Positions 1 through 5,356 of a DNA stretch of 5,356 bases are shown here, piece by piece (the first letter of the stretch is position 1; every line of letters begins with the position of its first letter). The translations under genes and the position numbers were made by a program. The stretch covers positions 1-5,356 of the forward strand of contig JAJYHS010000178.1 in the NCBI GenBank assembly GCA_021784635.1, read 5' to 3'. A model generated the notes under the pieces. It ran no database searches. It worked only from the letters and a program-made list of their open reading frames with translations, and was not told the origin of the DNA. This DNA is from a bacterium. Lineage in GTDB: Bacteria; Bdellovibrionota; Bdellovibrionia; Bdellovibrionales; UBA1609.

Positions 1-1
1 C

Positions 2-418
2 ATTCGAAAATATCCGTCAGGCGAGGTATTGGGCGAGCACAGCGGTATTCATAATTTTACCATTGGGCAGCGTAAAGGGTTCGGTATTGCTATTGGCTCG
101 CCAATTTATGTCGTTAAAATTGACGCGCAAGCCGCGACCGTGTGGATGGGCGACGAAAGTTTTTTATATTCTTCACAGGTTATGGTGCGCGACGTGAATT
201 GGCTTGCCGGCGTCGCAGACGGCGAAACGGTTAGGGCCAAAATTCGATACGCCCACAAAGGCGCCGACGCGATTGTGCGCAAAAACGCTAATGGGGAGCG
301 TATCGAATTGCAATTTTTAGAGCCGCAACGAGCGGTGACGCGCGGCCAAGCCGCAGTACTTTACCGTGGGCGGGAACTTCTTGGCGGCGGCTGGATATAT
401 TCCGGAGATATGAAGTGA
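2..418 (+). CDS. mnmA: tRNA-specific 2-thiouridylase MnmA, C-terminal part (5' end outside the window)
   Basis: MnmA activates U34 of tRNA-Lys, tRNA-Glu and tRNA-Gln with ATP and exchanges its oxygen for sulfur, giving the s2 group of the wobble base, in the cytoplasm. The reading frame is open from the left edge, so 138 C-terminal residues are visible of a family usually about 360-380 long. The segment GEHSGIHNFTIGQRKGFG (positions 32-85) is the highly conserved MnmA motif. It is followed by the beta-barrel domain pattern (YVVKID near 107-124, a KIRYAHKG stretch near 238-261, and FLEPQRAVTRGQAAVLY near 316-366). The N-terminal PP-loop and both catalytic cysteines lie upstream and cannot be checked. 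A TTG at 29 falls inside the conserved motif region and is not a real start. The stop overlaps the mtaB start by four bases (GTGA), so the two genes are probably translationally coupled. Identification is firm; intactness of the gene is unknown. Confidence 0.95.
   Translation: MRKYPSGEVLGEHSGIHNFTIGQRKGFGIAIGSPIYVVKIDAQAATVWMGDESFLYSSQVMVRDVNWLAGVADGETVRAKIRYAHKGADAIVRKNANGERIELQFLEPQRAVTRGQAAVLYRGRELLGGGWIYSGDMK
403..406 (+). promoter_or_regulatory. Shine-Dalgarno of mtaB inside mnmA
   Basis: GGAG ends eight bases before the GTG at 415. It lies within the last codons of mnmA. With the GTGA start/stop overlap it supports GTG 415 as the mtaB start and reinitiation by ribosomes finishing mnmA. 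Confidence 0.6.
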
Positions 419-1764
419 GCGGTTCAGACGACATCAGCCTGAACTATCGGCTTACAACCTTCGGTTGCAAGGTGAATACCTACGATTCGGGATTGCTTGA
501 AAAGTACCTCCAAGAAAACGGGTTTACGCCGGATGGAGTGCCACGCGTACATATACTCAATAGTTGTGCCGTGACAGCGGAGGCGACGCGCGAAGTGATC
601 CGCCAAGCTCGGCGGATTAAACGTGACGATCCGGAAAGCTTTGTCGTTGTCACGGGATGTTCGGCTCAAGTCGACACCGAAAAGCTTGAGTCTTGCGCGA
701 GCGTCGATTTGATCGTGGCGAATTCCCATAAATCACGTCTTTCACAAATATTGCGCGAACGAATGCTCAATAAGGGCAAGCTTGGCCCGCAATCGGGCGG
801 CGGCAATAATTTGTCGCGGGTTTTTAAATCGAATATATTTAAACAGGCCGAATTGGGTGCGGGTGGCGGGCTTGAATCCGGTCACACGCGGGCTTTTTTA
901 AAAATCCAGGACGGTTGCAATAGCTTTTGCACATTTTGCGTGATCCCGTTTGCGCGCGGTAAGAGTCGCTCGCTCCCGATAGAAGATTTGCGCCGGCGGG
1001 TGAACGAGCTTTTGGCTGACGGCGTGCGCGAAGTGGTCCTGACGGGCGTGCACATTGGCGACTACGAGTTTGGGCTTGAAAATCTCGTTGAAGATTTGCT
1101 TCTTCGTACACGAGTGCCCCGATTGCGTCTTACCAGTCTGGAGCCAGTTGAGTTAAGCGATCGGCTTTTCGAACTTTTTGCCGATCCGCGATTATGCCCC
1201 CATTTTCACATGAGTATTCAAAGCGCATCAACTCCCGTGCTCGCACGCATGAAACGAAAATACACCAAAGATGACGTGGTCAAGGCGTTACATAATATTT
1301 CAAGGCGTGTTCCTGAGGCATTCGTTGGCATGGATGTGATCGTGGGCTTTCCGGGTGAAGGCGAAGAAGAATTTTCTGAAACTTATCAACACCTCAACGA
1401 AGCCCCATGGACGCGCATTCATGTTTTTCCGTACAGCGAGCGCCCTGGCACATACGCAACTCGGCTCGACAGAAAGCTTGCTCAACCGGTGATTGTTCGC
1501 CGCGCGCAAAAGCTTCGTGAACTCAGCCAAGAGCGATTTTTGGCCAAAGCGCGGGAACAGATTGGCGCCGTCAAAAAAGCATTAATTTTGAAGAACGAGA
1601 GGGGCTTAGCGCGTGATTATTGGACTATCGATTTAAACGGCGCCGCTGATCGGTTAGGTGGCCGTGAAGTACCCGTAAAAGTGACGGCATTTTCTTCAAA
1701 ACCGAGCGAAATCGAGCCGTTGTTGACCGGAGAAATTATACAGTACCCTTCCGCCGCTACATGA
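415..1764 (+). CDS. mtaB: tRNA N6-threonylcarbamoyladenosine(37) methylthiotransferase MtaB
   Basis: This is a radical-SAM methylthiotransferase that converts t6A37 to ms2t6A37 in ANN-decoding tRNAs, using two [4Fe-4S] clusters and SAM. At 449 residues it has normal family length. The N-terminal MTTase domain shows TFGCKVNTYDS and three cluster cysteines, C18, C51 (NSCAVT) and C82 (TGCSAQ). The radical-SAM core has the CNSFCTFC motif (C168, C172, C175) in KIQDGCNSFCTFCVIPFARG, then VLTGVHIGDY (208-217), TSLEPVE (240-246), SIQSAS (268-272 region) and DVIVGFPGE (307-315). GCKVN and VLTGVHIG identify the MtaB branch rather than MiaB or RimO. The last ~70 residues (about 380-449) fit a TRAM-like RNA-binding domain, though weakly. 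Two features are off-pattern: SIQSAS replaces the usual SLQSGS, and there is a glycine-rich linker (residues 124-131 and 148-155) between the two domains. It starts with GTG inside the mnmA stop and ends 22 bases before rnc. Confidence 0.94.
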   Translation: MSGSDDISLNYRLTTFGCKVNTYDSGLLEKYLQENGFTPDGVPRVHILNSCAVTAEATREVIRQARRIKRDDPESFVVVTGCSAQVDTEKLESCASVDLIVANSHKSRLSQILRERMLNKGKLGPQSGGGNNLSRVFKSNIFKQAELGAGGGLESGHTRAFLKIQDGCNSFCTFCVIPFARGKSRSLPIEDLRRRVNELLADGVREVVLTGVHIGDYEFGLENLVEDLLLRTRVPRLRLTSLEPVELSDRLFELFADPRLCPHFHMSIQSASTPVLARMKRKYTKDDVVKALHNISRRVPEAFVGMDVIVGFPGEGEEEFSETYQHLNEAPWTRIHVFPYSERPGTYATRLDRKLAQPVIVRRAQKLRELSQERFLAKAREQIGAVKKALILKNERGLARDYWTIDLNGAADRLGGREVPVKVTAFSSKPSEIEPLLTGEIIQYPSAAT

Positions 1765-1786
1765 AATGTGCTAAGGACATAGCGGT
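1753..1786 (+). promoter_or_regulatory. possible hairpin enclosing the rnc ribosome binding site
   Basis: GCCGCTA at 1753-1759 can pair with TAGCGGT at 1780-1786. This gives six Watson-Crick pairs plus a closing G-U, with a 20-base loop. The loop holds the mtaB stop codon (1762-1764) and the rnc Shine-Dalgarno AAGGA (1773-1777), and the 3' arm ends right before the ATG. A competing small stem, ACAT-GAA-ATGT (1759-1769), uses the same bases. Seen in the sequence: the complementarity. Inferred: that it modulates rnc translation and is melted by ribosomes reaching the mtaB stop. The stem is much shorter than a normal RNase III substrate, and a six-base match can arise by chance. Confidence 0.35.
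1773..1777 (+). promoter_or_regulatory. Shine-Dalgarno of rnc
   Basis: AAGGA lies nine bases upstream of ATG 1787 and fixes that start. It sits in the loop of the possible hairpin 1753-1786. Confidence 0.65.
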
Positions 1787-2494
1787 ATGTCCAAGGATTT
1801 GGTTGACGCCCTCTTATTGCAGTACAGTTACACTTTTCAAAACCCCGATCTTCTTTCACAGGCTTTGACCCACAAGAGCTATAAGAACGAAATGGGGGAC
1901 AGTACAGGTGGCGACAATGAGCGGCTCGAATTTTTAGGCGATGCTGTTTTAGATTTGGTACTATCTGCGGATCTGATGGAGCGCTTTCCACGCCACGACG
2001 AGGGGTCGCTTTCAAAAATGCGGGCCAGTCTTGTTAACGAATCGGCGTTGGCTGAGGTATCGAAAGAGTTGCATATCGATCAAGTTTTACGCTTAGGCAA
2101 GGGTGAAAGAAATAGCGGCGGGGCTTCAAAGCCGCGACTTCTTGCCTGTGCGTTAGAGGCGGTTTTGGGAGCGATTTTTGTGGATAGTGACTATGCGACC
2201 GCGAATCGGGTAATCCGCCAAATGTTTCAAGCTCGACTCGAAAAATTGGATCTCGAATCGCAATATCATGACGATTACAAAACGAGACTCCAAGAAAAAA
2301 TACAAGCTGCACGAAGTGCTGAGGCACGACACGTACCTCGATACGAAGTTGAGCGAGAAGAGGGCCCCGATCACGAAAAAGTTTTTCATGTGATTCTACG
2401 AGTCGGTACCGAGATTATAGCGCGCGGTCGGGGACGCAGCAAAAAACAAGCCGAACAAGAAGCTGCGCGAATGGCACTTGAGACATTGAGGTGA
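1787..2494 (+). CDS. rnc: ribonuclease III
   Basis: RNase III is a homodimeric, Mg2+-dependent endonuclease that cuts double-stranded RNA, chiefly rRNA precursors and some mRNAs. At 235 residues it has normal length. The N-terminal nuclease domain (about 1-155) holds the signature NERLEFLGDAVLD (44-56), with E48 and D52 matching E. coli E41 and D45. A second acidic block follows at LLACALEAVLGA (118-129), where E124 matches E117. The two proteins align with a constant offset of seven from residue 41 to 117 (E. coli numbering). This puts C121 at the place of metal-binding D114, an unusual change made by a clean TGT codon. The C-terminal dsRNA-binding domain (about 162-235) has DYKTRLQEKIQ, the GPDHEKVF strand and the RNA-contacting GRGRSKKQAEQEAA helix (214-227). 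It carries about four extra residues after helix 1 compared with E. coli. The stop overlaps the der start (GTGA). Identity is firm; full catalytic strength is uncertain because of C121. Confidence 0.95.
   Translation: MSKDLVDALLLQYSYTFQNPDLLSQALTHKSYKNEMGDSTGGDNERLEFLGDAVLDLVLSADLMERFPRHDEGSLSKMRASLVNESALAEVSKELHIDQVLRLGKGERNSGGASKPRLLACALEAVLGAIFVDSDYATANRVIRQMFQARLEKLDLESQYHDDYKTRLQEKIQAARSAEARHVPRYEVEREEGPDHEKVFHVILRVGTEIIARGRGRSKKQAEQEAARMALETLR
2488..2494 (+). promoter_or_regulatory. Shine-Dalgarno-like GAGGTGA at the rnc/der junction
   Basis: GAGGTGA matches the distal part of the consensus AGGAGGTGA and overlaps the first possible der start (GTG 2491). It sits at a good distance (five bases after GAGG) from a second in-frame GTG at 2497. 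It therefore favours 2497 as the real start. GTG 2491 would have only a weak upstream TGAGA, but has the same GTGA overlap as the mnmA/mtaB junction. The two choices differ by two residues. Confidence 0.45.
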
Positions 2495-3870
2495 CCGTGA
2501 ATTCCAGTCGATCGCGATTTCGCGTCGCGCTTATCGGGCGCCCGAACGTCGGTAAATCATCATTATTTAATTTTCTGACACGATCGCGACGGGCACTCGT
2601 TAAAAATGAACCGGGTGTCACACGCGATATAATCACCGGCACCGCCGATTGGTGGGGTAAATCGTTTGAGGTACTAGATACCGGTGGGTTAACTCGCGGC
2701 CGCCCTACTGACGAACGCAAGGCCTCGCAATTTTCGGCGCTTATTTATGAACAAGTAATGTCTGTTCTTAAGTACGTCGACCTTCTTATCGTAATGATGG
2801 ATGCGAAAACGGGTTTGGTCCCGGAAGACCGCGATGTGGTGCGCATTGCCAACGAAAGCGGCAAACCGTTTTTCGTCGTGCTCAACAAAGTCGATCGAGA
2901 GAAAGATGCCGAGCTGCTCAAATCCGAATTTTATGAATTGGGCGTCGATGTTTTGCATGCGTCGGTTGAAAGGCGAGATCATACTGACGCCATTGTTGAA
3001 AAAATCATCGCTGCGATCCCCGAAGGCGAAGTAGTTGACGATAACTCCATTCGCATTGCAGTCATTGGCAAACCAAATGCCGGCAAGAGTTCGATCGTCA
3101 ATGCCATATTAGGCGAAAAGCGAGTGCTTGTATCCGCAACGCCCGGGACAACCGTAGATGCCATTGAAGAAAAATTTGAATACGAATATCGCGGGCCGAA
3201 CGGCAGTGTGAAGCAAGCACTCACGTTCATTGATACGGCTGGTTTACGGCGGCAGGGTAAGCGATTGGGCGGTCGTGACGAAGTCGAAATTCTGTCGGCT
3301 TACAAATCATTTGACGCAATTGACCGGGCGGATCTCGTTCTACTTGTGGTCGATTCAGTATTAGGGCCGGCGGAGCAAGACGCCCACATTGTCGAATACA
3401 GTTATGAAAAAGCCAAGGCGGTCATAGTCGTTGCCAACAAATTCGATTTGCTAAAGGCCGAGCACGACCAGCCGAAAAAATGGTTTCGCGAGCGTCTTGA
3501 TTTTGTTTTTCATTTCGCGCCCGACGTGCCTGTTGTATTTACAACGGCGGTGGGCCCTCAGAACGTGCGCGATTTGCTGGATGAAGTCGTAAGGGTGGCG
3601 CATAAGCTTGAGTTTAAAGTCTCGACGCGTGAATTGAATGACTTTTTTTACGAAGTCATTCGGCAGGCGCCAGCTCCAGTCTATCGAACGACGAATGTGA
3701 AGTTTTATTATTTGACCCAGACCGAACAACGGCCGCCGAGTTTTATAGCCTTTGCCAATCATCCTGAAGGAGTCACTCCGGCGTATCGAAAGTTTCTAAT
3801 CAACAGAATTCAAAAACAATGGGGGCTTGAAGGTGTTCCCGTTCGCGTTTTTGTGATGAAAAGTAAGTAG
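2491..3870 (+). CDS. der: ribosome biogenesis GTPase Der (EngA)
   Basis: Der is a tandem GTPase essential for late 50S subunit assembly in most bacteria. The 459 residues show the full layout. GTPase domain 1 has G1 GRPNVGKS (16-23), G2 PGVTRD (41-46), G3 DTGG (63-66) and G4 NKVD (132-135). GTPase domain 2 has G1 GKPNAGKS (193-200), G2 PGTTVD (218-223), G3 DTAG followed by LRRQGKR (248-257) and G4 NKFD (316-319). A C-terminal KH-like domain (about 378-459) begins with VSTRELNDFF and ends with GLEGVPVRVFV. Off-consensus points are the second G2 (TTVD instead of TTRD) and both G5 loops (HASV near 156-159 and TTAVG near 351-355, where SA is usual). Nucleotide binding should still work, because G1, G3 and G4 are intact in both domains. 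The start may be GTG 2491 or GTG 2497. The gene overlaps the rnc stop and ends 14 bases before the transporter; era, often next to rnc, is absent here. Confidence 0.95.
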   Translation: MTVNSSRSRFRVALIGRPNVGKSSLFNFLTRSRRALVKNEPGVTRDIITGTADWWGKSFEVLDTGGLTRGRPTDERKASQFSALIYEQVMSVLKYVDLLIVMMDAKTGLVPEDRDVVRIANESGKPFFVVLNKVDREKDAELLKSEFYELGVDVLHASVERRDHTDAIVEKIIAAIPEGEVVDDNSIRIAVIGKPNAGKSSIVNAILGEKRVLVSATPGTTVDAIEEKFEYEYRGPNGSVKQALTFIDTAGLRRQGKRLGGRDEVEILSAYKSFDAIDRADLVLLVVDSVLGPAEQDAHIVEYSYEKAKAVIVVANKFDLLKAEHDQPKKWFRERLDFVFHFAPDVPVVFTTAVGPQNVRDLLDEVVRVAHKLEFKVSTRELNDFFYEVIRQAPAPVYRTTNVKFYYLTQTEQRPPSFIAFANHPEGVTPAYRKFLINRIQKQWGLEGVPVRVFVMKSK

Positions 3871-3872
3871 CG

Positions 3873-3879
3873 AAAGGAG
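3873..3879 (+). promoter_or_regulatory. strong Shine-Dalgarno of the transporter gene
   Basis: AAAGGAG lies five bases before GTG 3885 and decides that start. It is the best ribosome binding site in the window, suggesting the transporter is translated independently of der although the gap is only 14 bases. Confidence 0.75.
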
Positions 3880-3884
3880 TTGGG

Positions 3885-5309
3885 GTGCGTCGGGGAGCAT
3901 GGGCCACACGTTTTGGAATCTACTTCGCAGCCATCGGTTCGGCTTTTGGTCTCGGCAGTTTGTGGCGATTTCCGTACATTGTTTCGGCAAACGGCGGCGG
4001 CGCTTTTGTCATTCTCTATTTTTTTCTCATGTTAATTCTTGGCGTGCCACTTTTGATTGGCGAACTTTTTATAGGCAAATTCACGCGGCGAAGCCTTTTG
4101 GCCGCGCAAAAGCAACTCGTGGCCCAGTCGCAAAGCGACAGCATGATAGAGTCTAAAACCGGTAGCGTGGGCGAGTCTCAAAGCAATATGCGACCGTTCA
4201 TGCGCTTGATGCCGGTGATTGCGGTTTTGGGTCTATTCTGTTGCGTCGTGATTCTCGGTTATTATTCGGTCGTATGCGGTTGGGTGCTCTTCTTTCTTGC
4301 GAAATTTCTTGAAGCGCCATTCGGCAAGTTCCCGCATCATTTTATGGCCAACAATATGGCCGAGATTAAAGCGTCGGGTTCGCTGCAAATGACATTGGCT
4401 GTTGCACATATTGTTCTTGCCGGTGTCATCGTTGCCAAGGGAGTCGAAGAAGGTATCGAACGTTGGGTGGGGCTGATCATGCCGGTGTTTGTCGGCATTT
4501 TATCGGTTTTGGTTTTAAAATCTCTCTCAATGAATTCGAGTATTGCGGCTCTACGGTATTTTATGTATCCGGATTTTTCGAAGCTGACGATTACTTCGCT
4601 TGGCTACGCCGTTGGGCAACTGTGTTTTACGTTGAGCATCGGGTTCGGACCTATGATTACCTTCGGCAGCTATTTACGCGACGATGCGCTTGTGCCTGAA
4701 ACCGGTTTTCGCGTGGCGGTGTTCGACGCTTTAACCGCCGTCATTGCCGGGCTTTTGATTTTTCCGCTTGTTTTTTCAGGAGCGAGCCATGCTCAAGGCC
4801 CGGAACTTTTATTTGTAACCGTCCCGCAATTTCTAATGCACATAAAGGGTGGCGGCATATTCGGAATTTTCTTTTTTCTGTGTCTGTATCTGGCCGCTCT
4901 GGGGGCTACGATCGCGATTCTTGAAACCGTCGTCGCCAACGTTTGTGAAAACTCCCGTTTGACTCGCGGTAAAGCCAGTTTTTTTGCTGTTATGGTTGGT
5001 GTGTTAGCGGCCGTCGCGCCGGCGTTCTCTTCGTCGGTTCTTTCTGTAATTCGAATAGCCGGGCACAGTCTATTTTCGCTGATCGACTTAACGGTTGTAA
5101 ATGGATGCGTTCCGGTTGTGGCGTTGTTGCTCTGTTGGGTGGTCAATCACGAAGTTAACGAAAAAGCGAAGCGCGACGAATTTTTCGCGATGGGCAGCGT
5201 CTCGTCACAGATTTTGTACACCCACTGGAGATTTTTAATGAAGTGGGTTGTACCGCCGCTCATTATGCTCGCACTTGTGCTTCAAGCGGTCGCGTTTTTT
5301 CACCGATGA
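3885..5309 (+). CDS. NSS/SNF (LeuT-fold) family transporter with altered sodium sites
   Basis: This is an inner-membrane secondary transporter of the neurotransmitter:sodium symporter family; bacterial members usually take up amino acids with Na+. Its 474 residues and about 11 membrane segments fit the shorter bacterial branch. TM1 has WATRFGIYFAAIGSAFGLG then WRFPY (6-31), TM2 has NGGGAF (36-41), TM3 has GYYSVVCGW (125-133), TM6 has AVGQLCFTLSIGFG (242-255), TM8 has LAALGATIAILE (336-347), and TM11 is near 450-472. Compared with remembered LeuT, substrate-site residues Y108, F253, S256 and F259 are kept as Y127, F248, S251 and F254. Of the sodium ligands, N27 is S25, N286 is D281, T354 is G340 and S355 is A341. 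The D281 change is common in bacterial relatives as I recall; the others are not. A polar Ser/Gln-rich stretch (81-101) enlarges the TM2-TM3 loop by about 20 residues. The substrate cannot be named, and ion coupling may differ. The gene follows der by 14 bases. Confidence 0.9.
   Translation: MRRGAWATRFGIYFAAIGSAFGLGSLWRFPYIVSANGGGAFVILYFFLMLILGVPLLIGELFIGKFTRRSLLAAQKQLVAQSQSDSMIESKTGSVGESQSNMRPFMRLMPVIAVLGLFCCVVILGYYSVVCGWVLFFLAKFLEAPFGKFPHHFMANNMAEIKASGSLQMTLAVAHIVLAGVIVAKGVEEGIERWVGLIMPVFVGILSVLVLKSLSMNSSIAALRYFMYPDFSKLTITSLGYAVGQLCFTLSIGFGPMITFGSYLRDDALVPETGFRVAVFDALTAVIAGLLIFPLVFSGASHAQGPELLFVTVPQFLMHIKGGGIFGIFFFLCLYLAALGATIAILETVVANVCENSRLTRGKASFFAVMVGVLAAVAPAFSSSVLSVIRIAGHSLFSLIDLTVVNGCVPVVALLLCWVVNHEVNEKAKRDEFFAMGSVSSQILYTHWRFLMKWVVPPLIMLALVLQAVAFFHR
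4128..4190 (+). repeat. degenerate 24-base (8-codon) repeat, about 2.6 copies, inside the transporter loop
   Basis: Units start at 4128, 4152 and 4176 and encode SQSDSMIE, SKTGSVGE and SQSNM. Units 1 and 2 agree at about 15 of 24 bases. An 11-base match with one mismatch (4126-4136 and 4174-4184) lies 48 bases apart, and GAGTCT occurs at 4149 and 4173. The period keeps the reading frame. It may be an old in-frame tandem duplication, but biased Ser/Gln codons could produce part of the match by chance. Confidence 0.35.
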
Positions 5310-5356
5310 TTTGAACAATTTAAAAACTCATCCCAATGAAGCCAAGAAGCGTAATG
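5310..5356. other. right-edge tail without clear terminator; possible start or end of a further gene
   Basis: No GC-rich hairpin followed by a T-run is visible. Two readings remain open to the edge. On the plus strand, a TTG at 5311, just after the transporter stop, could begin LNNLKTHPNEAKKRN, and an ATG at 5336 could begin another frame; neither has a Shine-Dalgarno. On the minus strand, a TAA at 5320-5322 would end a convergent gene with the tail ITLLGFIGMSF. That ending has the alternating hydrophobic residues and terminal Phe seen in outer-membrane beta-barrel proteins. Only 47 bases are present, so neither can be called a gene. Confidence 0.25.

Noticed and set aside
1617..2015. Minus-strand open frame of 132 codons across the mtaB end and rnc start
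   Set aside because: It is antisense to two well-recognised genes, lacks a family resemblance and a ribosome binding site, and has low-complexity composition typical of shadow frames.
2801..3034. Plus-strand out-of-frame ORF of 77 codons within der
   Set aside because: It overlaps the conserved G4 region of Der and has no recognisable features.
3899..4156. Plus-strand ATG frame of 85 codons just inside the transporter start
   Set aside because: The conserved NSS motifs are in the frame from GTG 3885, which also has the strong AAAGGAG; this frame reads as arginine- and histidine-rich noise.
4793..5146. Minus-strand open frame of 117 codons inside the transporter gene
   Set aside because: It is fully antisense to conserved membrane segments; its Thr/Ala-rich content reflects the opposite strand's hydrophobic codons.
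5286..5305. CGGT...ACCG with a T-run as a possible terminator at the transporter end
   Set aside because: Only four pairs, the T-run is in the loop rather than after the stem, and it lies within coding sequence.
5320..5356. Minus-strand GFIG as the start of a shikimate kinase-like P-loop
   Set aside because: The reading ends two residues after GM with a stop codon, so no GxGKS motif follows.
1..5356. Search for CRISPR arrays, insertion-sequence ends, tRNA genes and phage genes
   Set aside because: Nothing seen: the window is almost entirely filled by five recognised genes and the only repeat is the short one in the transporter loop.

Overview
This window is a densely packed, all-plus-strand stretch of bacterial chromosome. 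It carries the 3' end of mnmA, complete mtaB, rnc and der genes, and a complete neurotransmitter:sodium symporter (NSS/SNF) family transporter gene. There are no RNA genes, mobile elements, CRISPR arrays or prophage signs, and no intergenic gap exceeds about 50 bases. Base composition looks balanced (roughly half G+C by eye) and similar throughout. Start codons are GTG (mtaB, der, transporter) and ATG (rnc). The organism is a Gram-negative-type bacterium. The order mnmA-mtaB-rnc-der followed by an NSS transporter, and the protein sequences, made me think of the Bdellovibrionota or former deltaproteobacteria, but that is a memory-based guess and not proven by the sequence.

Layout: 2-418 is the C-terminal part of MnmA (2-thiolation of wobble U34). 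415-1764 is MtaB (2-methylthiolation of t6A37) and overlaps mnmA by four bases (GTGA). 1787-2494 is RNase III, after a 22-base gap that forms a possible hairpin around its ribosome binding site. 2491-3870 is the double-GTPase Der, again with a GTGA overlap. 3885-5309 is the transporter, 14 bases after der and behind a strong Shine-Dalgarno. 5310-5356 is a short tail with no clear terminator and two equally weak coding possibilities.

The first four genes form a coherent RNA-maturation unit. MnmA and MtaB both put sulfur into the tRNA anticodon loop and share tRNA-Lys(UUU) as a known substrate in other bacteria. RNase III processes rRNA precursors and Der assists 50S assembly. The overlaps and short gaps suggest one transcript with translational coupling. 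The transporter may simply ride on the same transcript.

I do not see a new multi-gene system here. The points worth a second look are inside the known genes. RNase III has a cysteine where a metal-binding aspartate is expected. The transporter has lost side chains of both canonical sodium sites and has a polar, weakly repetitive insertion between TM2 and TM3. A small hairpin encloses the rnc Shine-Dalgarno, and Der has several off-consensus G motifs.
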